NCBI GenBank assembly: GCA_003164075.1
Contig: PLRZ01000652.1
Location: 11,905 to 23,355, forward strand
Length of the DNA stretch: 11,451 nucleotides
From: Bryobacterales bacterium
GTDB taxonomy: Bacteria > Acidobacteriota > Terriglobia > Bryobacterales > Bryobacteraceae
Direction of reading: 5' to 3'
A model generated the notes under the pieces. The model was not told the origin of the DNA. It searched no databases and saw nothing but the letters and a program-made list of their open reading frames with translations. Positions 1 to 6,800 of the stretch are shown here, piece by piece. A program made the position numbers and the translations under genes. The first letter of the stretch is position 1, and the number at the start of each line of letters is the position of its first letter.

Positions 1-2973
1 CAACAGCCCGGCTGTAATTTGCGCGGCGCGTACGTATTGAACGCAGCGACCTACGACCGGCCACAAGGGAACGTTCCGGTTGTCTACGTTTGCGAGGCCA
101 AATCCGAAAGCGAAGCGCGCCAAATCCACCGCAGGGTGTGGAACCAAAACGTCGTTCCTTTTTTGCTGATAGTAAGCCCGGCTTGGGTTCGCCTCTACCG
201 GGGATTCAGATACGACCGCGACGTATCGGGCGATCCCCGACAGGGAGCGCTGCACGTACTCACGGATTTCAACCAGATTGCCAGCCAACTGGGGGCGCTC
301 CGCGCGGAATCGGTCGATTCGGGACTCGTTTGGAAGGAGCTTGGAAGTGAGATCGCTCCGGAGAAACGGGTTGACTGGCAGCTCCTGGATAATCTTCGGG
401 CTCTCGATAGGTGGTTGCTACAGGATGGGATCAAGGAGTCCCGGCTGTCTCACGCGATGGTTGGTAAGTTCGTTTACCTTCACTATCTTCGCCAGCGGGA
501 CATACTGTCGGACAACCGTTTGGAACAATGGGGTCTCGATCCGGAACACATCTTCACACAGCTCACCACCTTCATCGGGCTTGTGCAAAAGGTTGATGAA
601 TGGCTGAACGGCTCCGTTTTCCCTGTTTCAGAGAGCAAGATCCGAGAATTCGGCGCAGACAGGCTACAGAAGGTCGCCTCCGTGTTTCGAGGAGAAGGCG
701 TCATGAGCGGCCAGCTTCCGCTCTTTGACATCTACGATTTCTCATTCATTCCGATTGAAACCTTGTCTGTTATTTACGAACAGTTCCTCCACGACACGCT
801 CCGTCCCTCCGGACAATCTGAAGGGAAGGTTCGTGGCGCCTATTACACGCCTGTTCCGCTAGTAAATTTCATGCTGGACAAGCTGGATTCACGCAAGCCC
901 CTCCAGCCAGGCATGCGCGCGCTCGATTTGTCATGCGGATCGGGGGCGTTCCTCGTCCAGTGCTACAGGAAACTGCTTGAGCGGCGATTGCAGGAAATCG
1001 GCCGCCATCTTCTACCTGCGGAGCTCGGGCAGATTCTCACAAACCACATCTTCGGCGTGGATATCGATGAAGATGCGTGCCAAATTGCCGAGCTTAGCTT
1101 GGCGCTCACGTTGCTGGAGTATGTGGACCCGCCGGATCTTACCGAAACCAGCTTCCGGCTGCCAGCCTTGCGGAACCGGAATATTTTCTGCGCTGATGCG
1201 TTTGACAATGCCTCGCCGTGGTATGCCGAGGGCCGTAAGCACCCGTTCCAATGGATTGTCGGGAATCCACCCTGGAAAGAGCTGAATCCCAAGAAACTTG
1301 AAAAGGACGACCAACCGGCCTGGGAGTGGATGGTAAAGAACCGCCCCGAGAGACCGGCCGGCGGGAACCAACTCGCAGAGGCGTTTGCGTGGCGTGCATC
1401 CGAGATTCTCGATCCTGACGGGTGTGTTGCTCTGCTTCTGCCCGCAATGACGTTATTCAAATACGAGTCCACGGGTTTCCGCAAAGCTTTCTTAGCCCGA
1501 CACCTGCTTTGGTCGATCGGGAATTTCGCAAATCTTCGGGAAGTGTTGTTCGGCAGGCGGCCCAGACAACCCGCGGCCGCCTTCTTCTATTCGCCTATGA
1601 CCGAGGTGGCGAGCGAGGACGTGTCCGCGATAGCGGCCGAGGTGTACTCACCGCTGGTGGCGAATCAACCGGCGGCGTATACAGGCAAAAGCGGACATCG
1701 ACATAAGACATGGAACATCGTTGTAAATTCCAGCGAACTTCAAGACGTACCCTATGCGAGCGTTCTAAGCGGGTCACCCCTTCCCTGGAAGATTGCCATG
1801 TGGGGATCGCCCATTGATGCCAAGGTCCTTCGGCGTGTGGAACGGAGTTGCAGAACGATACAGGATCTGGAGACCGCACAGGAGCTATCTCTTTCTCAAG
1901 GCCCTGAGTTGCGAGGTTCTTCCGGAGAGAACGGTTCGCTTGAGGTTGATCCTGAGCTGATTGGCAAGGCAACGATCATCCTTGATCGTCTGAGAGGGCG
2001 CCGCTATTTGATTCGATTTCCTCGCGACTCGATTCGTCTCTTGGCGGACTCCGAGGTCTTTGTCAGGAGAGGCGGCGGAATCGGCATTTGCCAGCCGCCG
2101 CATGTGGTCGTCAGCGAGTCGCGCAACTTCGCGGTGTACGGCGACACTTTTCTGGTTGTGCCTGCGCGGCAGATCGGAATTACGTCGCCATCCGGCAACC
2201 GGAGCCTTCTGAAGGCACTAGGGCTGTATTTGAATTCGGATTTCGTCGTGTATCATCAGTTTCTGAATTCACCTCAATCCGGTATTGAGAAACTCGTAAA
2301 TACCCTTGCCGCGCTCCGCTCCTTGCCGACTCCCTTTCAAGACCCCGTCAGCCTGGAACGGTGGGAGGCATTGTACTCACGCATAGCGGAAGACCTGGGG
2401 AGGGACGATTTCGATCGGTCGGGTTTTGTCGATGAACTGAACGAACTAACCTTCGATGCATTAAGACTCTCTTCGCGAGCGAGGGCTGCCGTCGAGGACC
2501 TCGTGCGAGTGCGATTGGGGCTAGTTGAAGGGAAGGTAGAACAGTCGGCGGTCGGGCAACCTCTTAAGGACGAGCTTGAGGTGTACGCTCGAACGCTGAG
2601 AGACGAACTCGATAACTTTATCAGCCTATCGAGTCCCACCCGGCATCGCATCGACGTTCTGGTTGGCGGCGGCTCTGGATTGGTCGCCGTAGACCTTGTC
2701 TCAGGCGATGGCGCTAATCAAGCAGTCAACGTATGGAACGCTTCCGAGGGAGAAGCGCAACAACTCGCCGAGACCCGGCAACGCCTGATCGAACATCGGG
2801 CGCAGTGGCTCTACTTCAATCGGAATCTGCGGGTCTATGAGGGCTCGCGAACCTATTTGCTCAAACCGCTGCAACGCTTTCACTGGACAAGGACGCAAGC
2901 TGTTCAGGATGCGGCGGAAATCATTGCGGACTGCTTAGAAGCCGAGCCGAGTTCCGCCAATAGGATCAACTAA
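1..2973 (+). CDS. N6-adenine DNA methyltransferase (Eco57I/type IIG-like), 5' partial
   Basis: Likely methylates adenine in a specific DNA site using S-adenosylmethionine, as the modification (or combined modification/recognition) part of a restriction or defence system. The frame is open to the window edge, so the true start lies upstream; 990 residues are visible. Counting from the TTG at 19: a GAYYTP segment at 273-278 typical of N6 methylases, SAM-binding motif I DLSCGSGAF at 303-311, and catalytic motif IV NPPW at 416-419. The C-terminal half (about 600-800, including YLNSDFVVYHQF) resembles target-recognition regions of such enzymes. The N-terminal segment carries a CEAK tetrad (25-28), D13 upstream, and a VWNQNVVPFLL stretch, perhaps a nuclease-like fold, but this is weak. 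The stop overlaps the next start (TAATG), so the two products probably act together. Base composition looks less GC-rich than the genes after 3634, a sign of transfer. Methylase call is firm; the exact system type is not. Confidence 0.9.
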   Translation, partial: QQPGCNLRGAYVLNAATYDRPQGNVPVVYVCEAKSESEARQIHRRVWNQNVVPFLLIVSPAWVRLYRGFRYDRDVSGDPRQGALHVLTDFNQIASQLGALRAESVDSGLVWKELGSEIAPEKRVDWQLLDNLRALDRWLLQDGIKESRLSHAMVGKFVYLHYLRQRDILSDNRLEQWGLDPEHIFTQLTTFIGLVQKVDEWLNGSVFPVSESKIREFGADRLQKVASVFRGEGVMSGQLPLFDIYDFSFIPIETLSVIYEQFLHDTLRPSGQSEGKVRGAYYTPVPLVNFMLDKLDSRKPLQPGMRALDLSCGSGAFLVQCYRKLLERRLQEIGRHLLPAELGQILTNHIFGVDIDEDACQIAELSLALTLLEYVDPPDLTETSFRLPALRNRNIFCADAFDNASPWYAEGRKHPFQWIVGNPPWKELNPKKLEKDDQPAWEWMVKNRPERPAGGNQLAEAFAWRASEILDPDGCVALLLPAMTLFKYESTGFRKAFLARHLLWSIGNFANLREVLFGRRPRQPAAAFFYSPMTEVASEDVSAIAAEVYSPLVANQPAAYTGKSGHRHKTWNIVVNSSELQDVPYASVLSGSPLPWKIAMWGSPIDAKVLRRVERSCRTIQDLETAQELSLSQGPELRGSSGENGSLEVDPELIGKATIILDRLRGRRYLIRFPRDSIRLLADSEVFVRRGGGIGICQPPHVVVSESRNFAVYGDTFLVVPARQIGITSPSGNRSLLKALGLYLNSDFVVYHQFLNSPQSGIEKLVNTLAALRSLPTPFQDPVSLERWEALYSRIAEDLGRDDFDRSGFVDELNELTFDALRLSSRARAAVEDLVRVRLGLVEGKVEQSAVGQPLKDELEVYARTLRDELDNFISLSSPTRHRIDVLVGGGSGLVAVDLVSGDGANQAVNVWNASEGEAQQLAETRQRLIEHRAQWLYFNRNLRVYEGSRTYLLKPLQRFHWTRTQAVQDAAEIIADCLEAEPSSANRIN

Positions 2974-3620
2974 TGCTGGCCGGCCCGTCGGAGACACAGC
3001 AAGATCTATACGGACTCGCATTCGTACAAAACTGCTTTCTTCTGCTGATTCGGGTTCACGGGCAGTTAGATATTCGCTCTCTTCAGGCTGCCGAAGAGCC
3101 CCACATCACGGGCGAACTGGTACGGTTGTCCAGGGCGCTGATTGAAAGCGGCGAGGCTGACCCCTGGATGGAACATATGGAGGTTCTCGACGATCCACCG
3201 CAGTCTCTGCCCGGCCGCTACGGGAAGAAGCGGCCTCGTATCGACATTGAATTTGTACGCACGGGCCGCGGAGTGCGGTCACGATTTCATGTGGAGGCCA
3301 AACGGCTCTATCGGTCCGATTCCGTAAATGAGTACTTCGGTCCCAGCGGGCTTCAGATGTTTATAACGGGAAATTACGCTCCTGGATGGCCTTCGGCGGG
3401 CATGCTCGGCTATGTCCAGTCGGACACATGCGCTACTTGGCTCCACCGATTGGAGTCCGGCTTCGCGGTTAGGAGCGTCGAGATATGCGCGTGTGACGGA
3501 ATGGCGCCAGTCGGTTGGGAGGGCGTTGGATTGCAAAGCGTGCAGATGTCGCAGCATGAACGTACTTTACCGAACCAAGGCCGAATTCAGATCTTCCATC
3601 TGCTCCTTGAGTTCAGGTAA
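2973..3620 (+). CDS. Putative PD-(D/E)XK nuclease partner of the methyltransferase
   Basis: A 215-residue protein of no named family that I recognise with certainty. It contains a good PD-(D/E)XK arrangement: PRIDIEF at 88-94 (D91), then FHVEAKRL at 105-112 (E108, K110), the spacing and strand pattern expected of a metal-dependent nuclease core. It is followed by GLQMFITGNYAPGWPSAGM (126-144), which resembles the conserved G-x3-F...YA...GM(L/I)GY block seen in small restriction-like nuclease proteins. There is no signal peptide or membrane segment, so it is presumably cytoplasmic. The ATG overlaps the methyltransferase stop codon (TAATG), implying translational coupling and joint function. 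The most economical reading is the cleavage subunit of a two-gene restriction-modification or anti-phage module; an inactive DNA-binding partner is an alternative. The nuclease assignment rests on motif reading only. Confidence 0.72.
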   Translation: MLAGPSETQQDLYGLAFVQNCFLLLIRVHGQLDIRSLQAAEEPHITGELVRLSRALIESGEADPWMEHMEVLDDPPQSLPGRYGKKRPRIDIEFVRTGRGVRSRFHVEAKRLYRSDSVNEYFGPSGLQMFITGNYAPGWPSAGMLGYVQSDTCATWLHRLESGFAVRSVEICACDGMAPVGWEGVGLQSVQMSQHERTLPNQGRIQIFHLLLEFR

Positions 3621-3633
3621 CCGGCGGACCCAG

Positions 3634-5067
3634 ATGCTCTCTAAAATCCTTCGCTTCGGCGCCTCTCTGCTGATTGTGGTGGCCGTCCTGGCGATTTGCT
3701 CCAAGGTCCACGTAAACGCCACTACCGCAGCGCTATCGCTGCTGCTCGCCATCCTCGGGATTTCCGCTCAATGGGGTCTGGCCGAAGCCATGGTGGCATC
3801 CGTAATGGCCGTGCTGGGCTTCAACCTTCTCTTTCTCCCTCCGGTGGGAAAGCTGACCATCCAGGACCCGCAAAACTGGGTGGCGCTGGCCGCTTTTCTG
3901 GTCACCGCCGTCACCTCCAGCCAACTCTCCGCGCGTGCCCGCCGGCGCGCCGCCGAGGCCGAAGCGCGCCGCGTGGAGATCGAACGGCTCTACGCGCTGG
4001 TGCAATCCATGATGCTCACCGGCAGCGCGCGTAAGACCATCCGCGAGTTCGTCAATCGAGCCGTGCAAGTGTTCGGCTGTACCGCGGCAGCCTTCTACTA
4101 CCGGCCCACAGACGAGTTCGTCCGCTCGGGGCCGGAGAGCCGGGTGGTGAGCGATCACGAATTGCTGGCGGAAGCCGAGGTGGACGATATTTCTGTCGAC
4201 ACGCTCCGCAGTGTCGCCCTGGCGCCGGTTCGTCTGGGCGGCCGGCCCCTGGGAAGCATGGCGCTCATCGGATCGCCGCCCTCCGAACAGATGGTGCGCG
4301 CCATCGCCAACCTGATCGCCATCACCATCGAGAAGGCGCGCGCGCTGGAAGACGCCAGCCATGCGGAAGCGGCGCGGCAGAGCGAGGTGTTGAAATCGGC
4401 GCTGCTCGATTCCCTGGCGCACGACATCAAAACTCCGTTGACCTCCATCAAGGCCGCGGTCACCAGCCTGCTGGAAAATCCGCCCGAAGCCGACCGCGAA
4501 CTGCTCACCATCATCAACGAAGAGGCCGACCGCCTGAACCAGTTGGCGGCGGAAGTGGTGGAAATGGCGCGCATCGAAGCTGGGAAGCTTCACCTGGAGA
4601 AGCAGGCCGTGCCGGTCTCCGAGCTGATTTCCGGCGCGCTCTCAGACCTGGCGATGGGACTCAAAGGGCGGCCGCTCAAGCTGCATGTTCCGGAGGACCT
4701 TCCGCCGGCCGAAGCGGACCGCGATTTCGCCGGGCAGGTGGTGAAACAGTTCGTCGAAAATGCGCTCAAATATTCGCCCGAGGGCTCGCCCCTCGACATT
4801 TCGGCGGAACTGAAGGGCGGGAAAATCGTGATCGGAGTAGCCGACCACGGGCCGGGGATCGAAGAGAACGAGCGGTCGCGCATTTTCGACAAGTTCTTTC
4901 GCGGACGGCGCCATCGCTTCGACACCAAGGGAACGGGCATGGGCCTGGCCATCGCCAAGGGAATCGTGGAAGCGCACGGCGAGAAGATCTGGGTGGAAAG
5001 CGAGCCGGGCCAGGGCGCGGTATTCTATTTCTCGCTGGCCGCAAGCCTCGGAGGTCGCGAAAGTTGA
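3634..5067 (+). CDS. KdpD-like membrane sensor histidine kinase lacking the cytoplasmic N-terminal domains
   Basis: A 477-residue two-component sensor kinase. Four membrane segments (about 8-23, 30-45, 50-68, 81-98) with an LPP turn at 68-70 match the DUF4118 membrane domain of KdpD. A basic/coiled linker follows, then a GAF-like domain (about 125-240), and the HisKA dimerisation domain with HDIKTPL, phospho-acceptor H263. The ATPase domain has N box N376 (FVENALKY), G1 DHGPGI (404-409) and G2 GTGMGL (433-438), so all catalytic boxes look intact. Full KdpD proteins are near 900 residues and begin with KdpD and USP-like domains; these are absent. The frame is open back to 3412, but that part runs inside the preceding nuclease gene, so the ATG at 3634, immediately before TM1, is preferred; no strong ribosome site precedes it. 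Stop overlaps the regulator start (TTGA). Potassium or osmotic sensing is plausible by family only. Confidence 0.85.
   Translation: MLSKILRFGASLLIVVAVLAICSKVHVNATTAALSLLLAILGISAQWGLAEAMVASVMAVLGFNLLFLPPVGKLTIQDPQNWVALAAFLVTAVTSSQLSARARRRAAEAEARRVEIERLYALVQSMMLTGSARKTIREFVNRAVQVFGCTAAAFYYRPTDEFVRSGPESRVVSDHELLAEAEVDDISVDTLRSVALAPVRLGGRPLGSMALIGSPPSEQMVRAIANLIAITIEKARALEDASHAEAARQSEVLKSALLDSLAHDIKTPLTSIKAAVTSLLENPPEADRELLTIINEEADRLNQLAAEVVEMARIEAGKLHLEKQAVPVSELISGALSDLAMGLKGRPLKLHVPEDLPPAEADRDFAGQVVKQFVENALKYSPEGSPLDISAELKGGKIVIGVADHGPGIEENERSRIFDKFFRGRRHRFDTKGTGMGLAIAKGIVEAHGEKIWVESEPGQGAVFYFSLAASLGGRES
5050..5054 (+). promoter_or_regulatory. Ribosome binding site deciding the TTG start of the response regulator
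   Basis: GGAGG lies nine bases before the TTG at 5064 and inside the end of the kinase gene. This supports the TTG start, which keeps the whole acidic pocket of the receiver domain. The first in-frame ATG (5119) would delete it. Confidence 0.7.
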
Positions 5068-5750
5068 GCGCCGGAAAGATTCTGGTAGTAGACGACGACC
5101 CGCAGATTCGCAGGGTCATGAAAGCCACGCTGGTAGGCCACAGTTACGAAGTGATTGAGGCGCGCACCGGCGAGGAAGCGCTCGAGACCCTCCCGCGGGA
5201 GCAGCCCAACCTGATCCTGCTCGACATGAATATGCCGGGCATGGGAGGCCTGGAAACCTGCCGCGCGATTCGCGGCGGGTCCGACACGCCGGTGATTATC
5301 CTCTCGGTGCGTAATACCGAAAAGGACAAGGTGGCGGCGCTCGACGCCGGCGCGGACGATTACGTCACCAAGCCCTTCGGCATCGAAGAACTGCTGGCGC
5401 GCATTCGCGCGGCATTGCGGCGCTCGGGGCCGGAGGGCGGGCCACGCGCATTTCAATCGCCGGGCCTGGAGATCGACTTCGAAACGCGGCGGGTACACGC
5501 GCACGGCGCGGATGTGCGGCTGACGCCCAAAGAGTTCGAGCTGTTGCGCTACCTGGTGGCGCACACGGGCAAACCGGTGACGCATCGCGAGCTCCTGCAG
5601 GCGGTATGGGGCCCGGACTACGGAGACGAGCCCGAATATCTGCGGGTCTTCATCAACCAGGTGCGCAAGAAGATCGAAGCCAATCCGGCTAAGCCGAAGT
5701 TTATCGTGACGGTGCCTTGGGTGGGATATCGGTTCGTGGAGCCGGAGTAG
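5064..5750 (+). CDS. KdpE-like OmpR/PhoB-family response regulator
   Basis: A 228-residue DNA-binding response regulator, the expected partner of the kinase just upstream. Receiver domain at about 4-118: acidic pocket D10-D12, phospho-acceptor D54 in LLDMNMPGMGG, S81, Y100 and K103 in DDYVTKPFG. C-terminal winged-helix (trans_reg_C) domain at about 130-226, with LTPKEFELLRYL, a THRELLQAVWG recognition region and the terminal VGYRF beta hairpin that marks the OmpR/PhoB family. The match is closest in style to KdpE. Translation starts at TTG, four bases shared with the kinase stop (TTGA), so the two proteins are made coupled. No kdpFABC potassium-pump genes lie in the window, so the regulated genes are unknown. 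Any role in controlling the upstream methyltransferase/nuclease genes would be speculation. Confidence 0.92.
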   Translation: MSAGKILVVDDDPQIRRVMKATLVGHSYEVIEARTGEEALETLPREQPNLILLDMNMPGMGGLETCRAIRGGSDTPVIILSVRNTEKDKVAALDAGADDYVTKPFGIEELLARIRAALRRSGPEGGPRAFQSPGLEIDFETRRVHAHGADVRLTPKEFELLRYLVAHTGKPVTHRELLQAVWGPDYGDEPEYLRVFINQVRKKIEANPAKPKFIVTVPWVGYRFVEPE

Positions 5751-5851
5751 GGCTCTCCACTGACTGCTTCCGCGGCTTATCGGAGGGAGAGCTGCTCATA
5801 TGGACCGCACTGCGGGCGCAACACCCGCACTCTCCGGAAACTGCTCGCAAG

Positions 5852-6008
5852 TTCAGAACTCCTGACGTCGCCCCGCAATTTCAGCGCGGCGGGGAAAATG
5901 GGCTGAGCCATTCCTTTCGATGGCGAGAGCTTCGCGGGTGGGGCAGGCGGTGCTCGCCTGCCCCGCCTGTGGGCTCACTGCAAATACCACGACATCAGGA
6001 GTTCTGAA
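5852..6008. repeat. 157-bp MITE-like element with 18-bp terminal inverted repeats
   Basis: The left end 5852-5869 (TTCAGAACTCCTGACGTC) and right end 5991-6008 (GACATCAGGAGTTCTGAA) are reverse complements at 17 of 18 positions. The interior contains a small stem CCCCGC (5871-5876) / GCGGGG (5889-5894) and the 5940-5964 palindrome. The left 113 bases recur at 10811-10921. It looks like a non-coding mobile or foldback element; no coding capacity is apparent and no clear target-site duplication was seen. Confidence 0.6.
5920..5967 (+). repeat. Dispersed palindromic repeat, copy A
   Basis: A REP-like unit: a GGCGAGAGCTTCGC lead-in, then GGGGCAGGC (5940-5948), loop GGTGCTC, and the perfect complement GCCTGCCCC (5956-5964). 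The stem can extend outward by three more pairs including one G-T. Other copies lie at 10774-10806, 10879-10921 and, inverted, 10966-11003. Could act as a repetitive extragenic palindrome or RNA-stabilising hairpin. Confidence 0.7.
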
Positions 6009-6023
6009 GTTCTTGATTCTAAA

Positions 6024-6177
6024 AAACGGCGGTTGACAGGCCACCACACAAGCTTCCTCTTCAGCCTCAAGTGCTTGCAGAAACGGCAGTTGTCACCCAA
6101 CGGGTGAACTGTGCGGCAGTTGGAAACCCATACAGGTCTCGGACTTGCCGGCAACGCCGGACAGTCAACCGCCGTTT
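6024..6177. repeat. Foldback element closed by a perfect 14-bp inverted repeat; possible structured RNA
   Basis: AAACGGCGGTTGAC (6024-6037) and GTCAACCGCCGTTT (6164-6177) are exact reverse complements closing a 154-base unit. Inside lie a 10-bp hairpin with a 2-base bulge, CAGTTGTCACCC (6087-6098) against GGGTGAACTG (6102-6111), and a 5-bp hairpin CCGGC (6148-6152) against GCCGG (6156-6160). Both hairpins have an AAC triloop. The whole could fold as a branched RNA or be a second small foldback transposon remnant. No promoter or homologue can be shown from the window. Confidence 0.5.
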
Positions 6178-6251
6178 CTAGGTTGATTCTTTGCCAGACC
6201 TGGGATGACTCCCCGACGCGGCACCCCGGCTGAAAGCTGACCGCTTTCGAT

Positions 6252-6722
6252 TCAATCGTTGTCGCCTCCGGTCTTCTTTCGATCATCCAGTTTCCGCTTC
6301 ACTGGCAGCAGCACGCGCAGCGCGAACAGGTTGAGCAGCGTCAAAAGAATCGCCATAAAATATCGATTCTGCGCCACCGCCGCGCCTACCACTCCGAAGA
6401 GCCAGATGCTGGCCGCGGTCGCCGTGCCGTGCACGTTGCCCGCCGTCCCATCGCCCTTCATAATCGCCCCGCCCCCGATGAAGCCTATGCCTGCCACCAG
6501 CCCCTGAATGACTCGCGATTGCGCGGTGATGTCGATCTGCCCCAAAGGGACGGCCACCAGAACGTAACCACAACTGGCCGCGGCCACCAGCGGGAACGTG
6601 CGTAAGCCAACGCTGTGGGCCTCCCTTTCGCGGTACCAGCCCACCGGCAAGCCCAGCACATACGCCAGCACCAGTTTGCTGATATCGGTGATTTCCGCCT
6701 GCCCGAAGGACACAATCTGCAT
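6252..6722 (-). CDS. MgtC/SapB family inner-membrane protein
   Basis: A 156-residue membrane protein of the MgtC/SapB family, whose members are linked to growth at low magnesium and to modulation of the F-type ATP synthase. Family marks are clear: the first helix region with D13 and LVLAYVLGLPVGWYRERE (17-34), GLRTFPLVA (39-47), the GIGFIGGGAIMKG glycine-rich segment (78-90) and VHGTATAASIW (97-107). Hydrophobic helices cover roughly 14-30, 42-60, 71-88, 101-118 and 121-138. The tail is short and charged, without the C-terminal ACT-like domain of the Salmonella MgtC, so this is the short SapB type. It is divergent from the coiled-coil gene. TATAAA lies exactly six bases before the ATG on the minus strand, suggesting a leaderless transcript. 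The specific function in this organism is not shown. Confidence 0.92.
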   Translation of the reverse strand: MQIVSFGQAEITDISKLVLAYVLGLPVGWYREREAHSVGLRTFPLVAAASCGYVLVAVPLGQIDITAQSRVIQGLVAGIGFIGGGAIMKGDGTAGNVHGTATAASIWLFGVVGAAVAQNRYFMAILLTLLNLFALRVLLPVKRKLDDRKKTGGDND

Positions 6723-6728
6723 ACGTGC

Positions 6729-6737
6729 TTTATACCA
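6729..6737 (-). promoter_or_regulatory. Candidate extended -10 promoter for leaderless mgtC transcript
   Basis: Read on the minus strand: TGG then TATAAA (6729-6734), six bases, then the ATG at 6722. This fits an extended -10 (TG-N-TATAAA) with transcription starting at or near the A of ATG. No good -35 was found and there is no ribosome site between. Confidence 0.45.
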
Positions 6738-6764
6738 CCTGACGGGGCCGCCCGCCGATTTCTC

Positions 6765-6793
6765 TTTTCAGCCCAAACCATTTCCTGTACATT
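6765..6793 (+). promoter_or_regulatory. Candidate promoter of the coiled-coil gene
   Basis: TTTTCA (6765-6770) and TACATT (6788-6793) are separated by 17 bases, each matching the sigma-70 consensus at four of six positions. The -10 box ends seven bases before the ATG at 6801, so the transcript would be leaderless or nearly so. Confidence 0.35.
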
Positions 6794-6800
6794 ATGTTAT

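Larger units (their letters stand above)
5751..6251. other. Repeat-rich intergenic region between the response regulator and mgtC
   Basis: About 500 bases with no convincing gene; short frames here have no recognisable product. It holds two consecutive foldback elements (5852-6008 and 6024-6177) and copy A of a dispersed palindromic repeat, listed separately. Just at the regulator stop, GAGCC (5739-5743) and GGCTC (5751-5755) can form a short stem, without a T-run, so it is only a weak terminator candidate. Both flanking genes converge on this region. Confidence 0.7.

Noticed and set aside
19..21. TTG as the true start of the methyltransferase
   Set aside because: The frame stays open to base 1 and the protein is already in a folded-looking segment; the gene most likely begins upstream of the window.
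3412..3633. Upstream extension of the sensor kinase frame
   Set aside because: This part lies out of frame inside the nuclease gene and encodes no KdpD-like sequence; the family match begins at 3634.
3733..4593. Long minus-strand open frame of 286 residues
   Set aside because: It is antisense to the kinase gene, His/Gly/Arg-rich and without recognisable motifs; it results from high GC codon use on the other strand.
3634..5750. Naming the two-component pair kdpD and kdpE
   Set aside because: The kinase lacks the N-terminal KdpD/USP domains and no kdpFABC genes are present, so the symbols would overstate the function.
6024..6177. Integron attC recombination site
   Set aside because: The ends resemble GTTG...CAAC but do not fit the GTTRRRY/RYYYAAC core, and no integrase or cassette is nearby.
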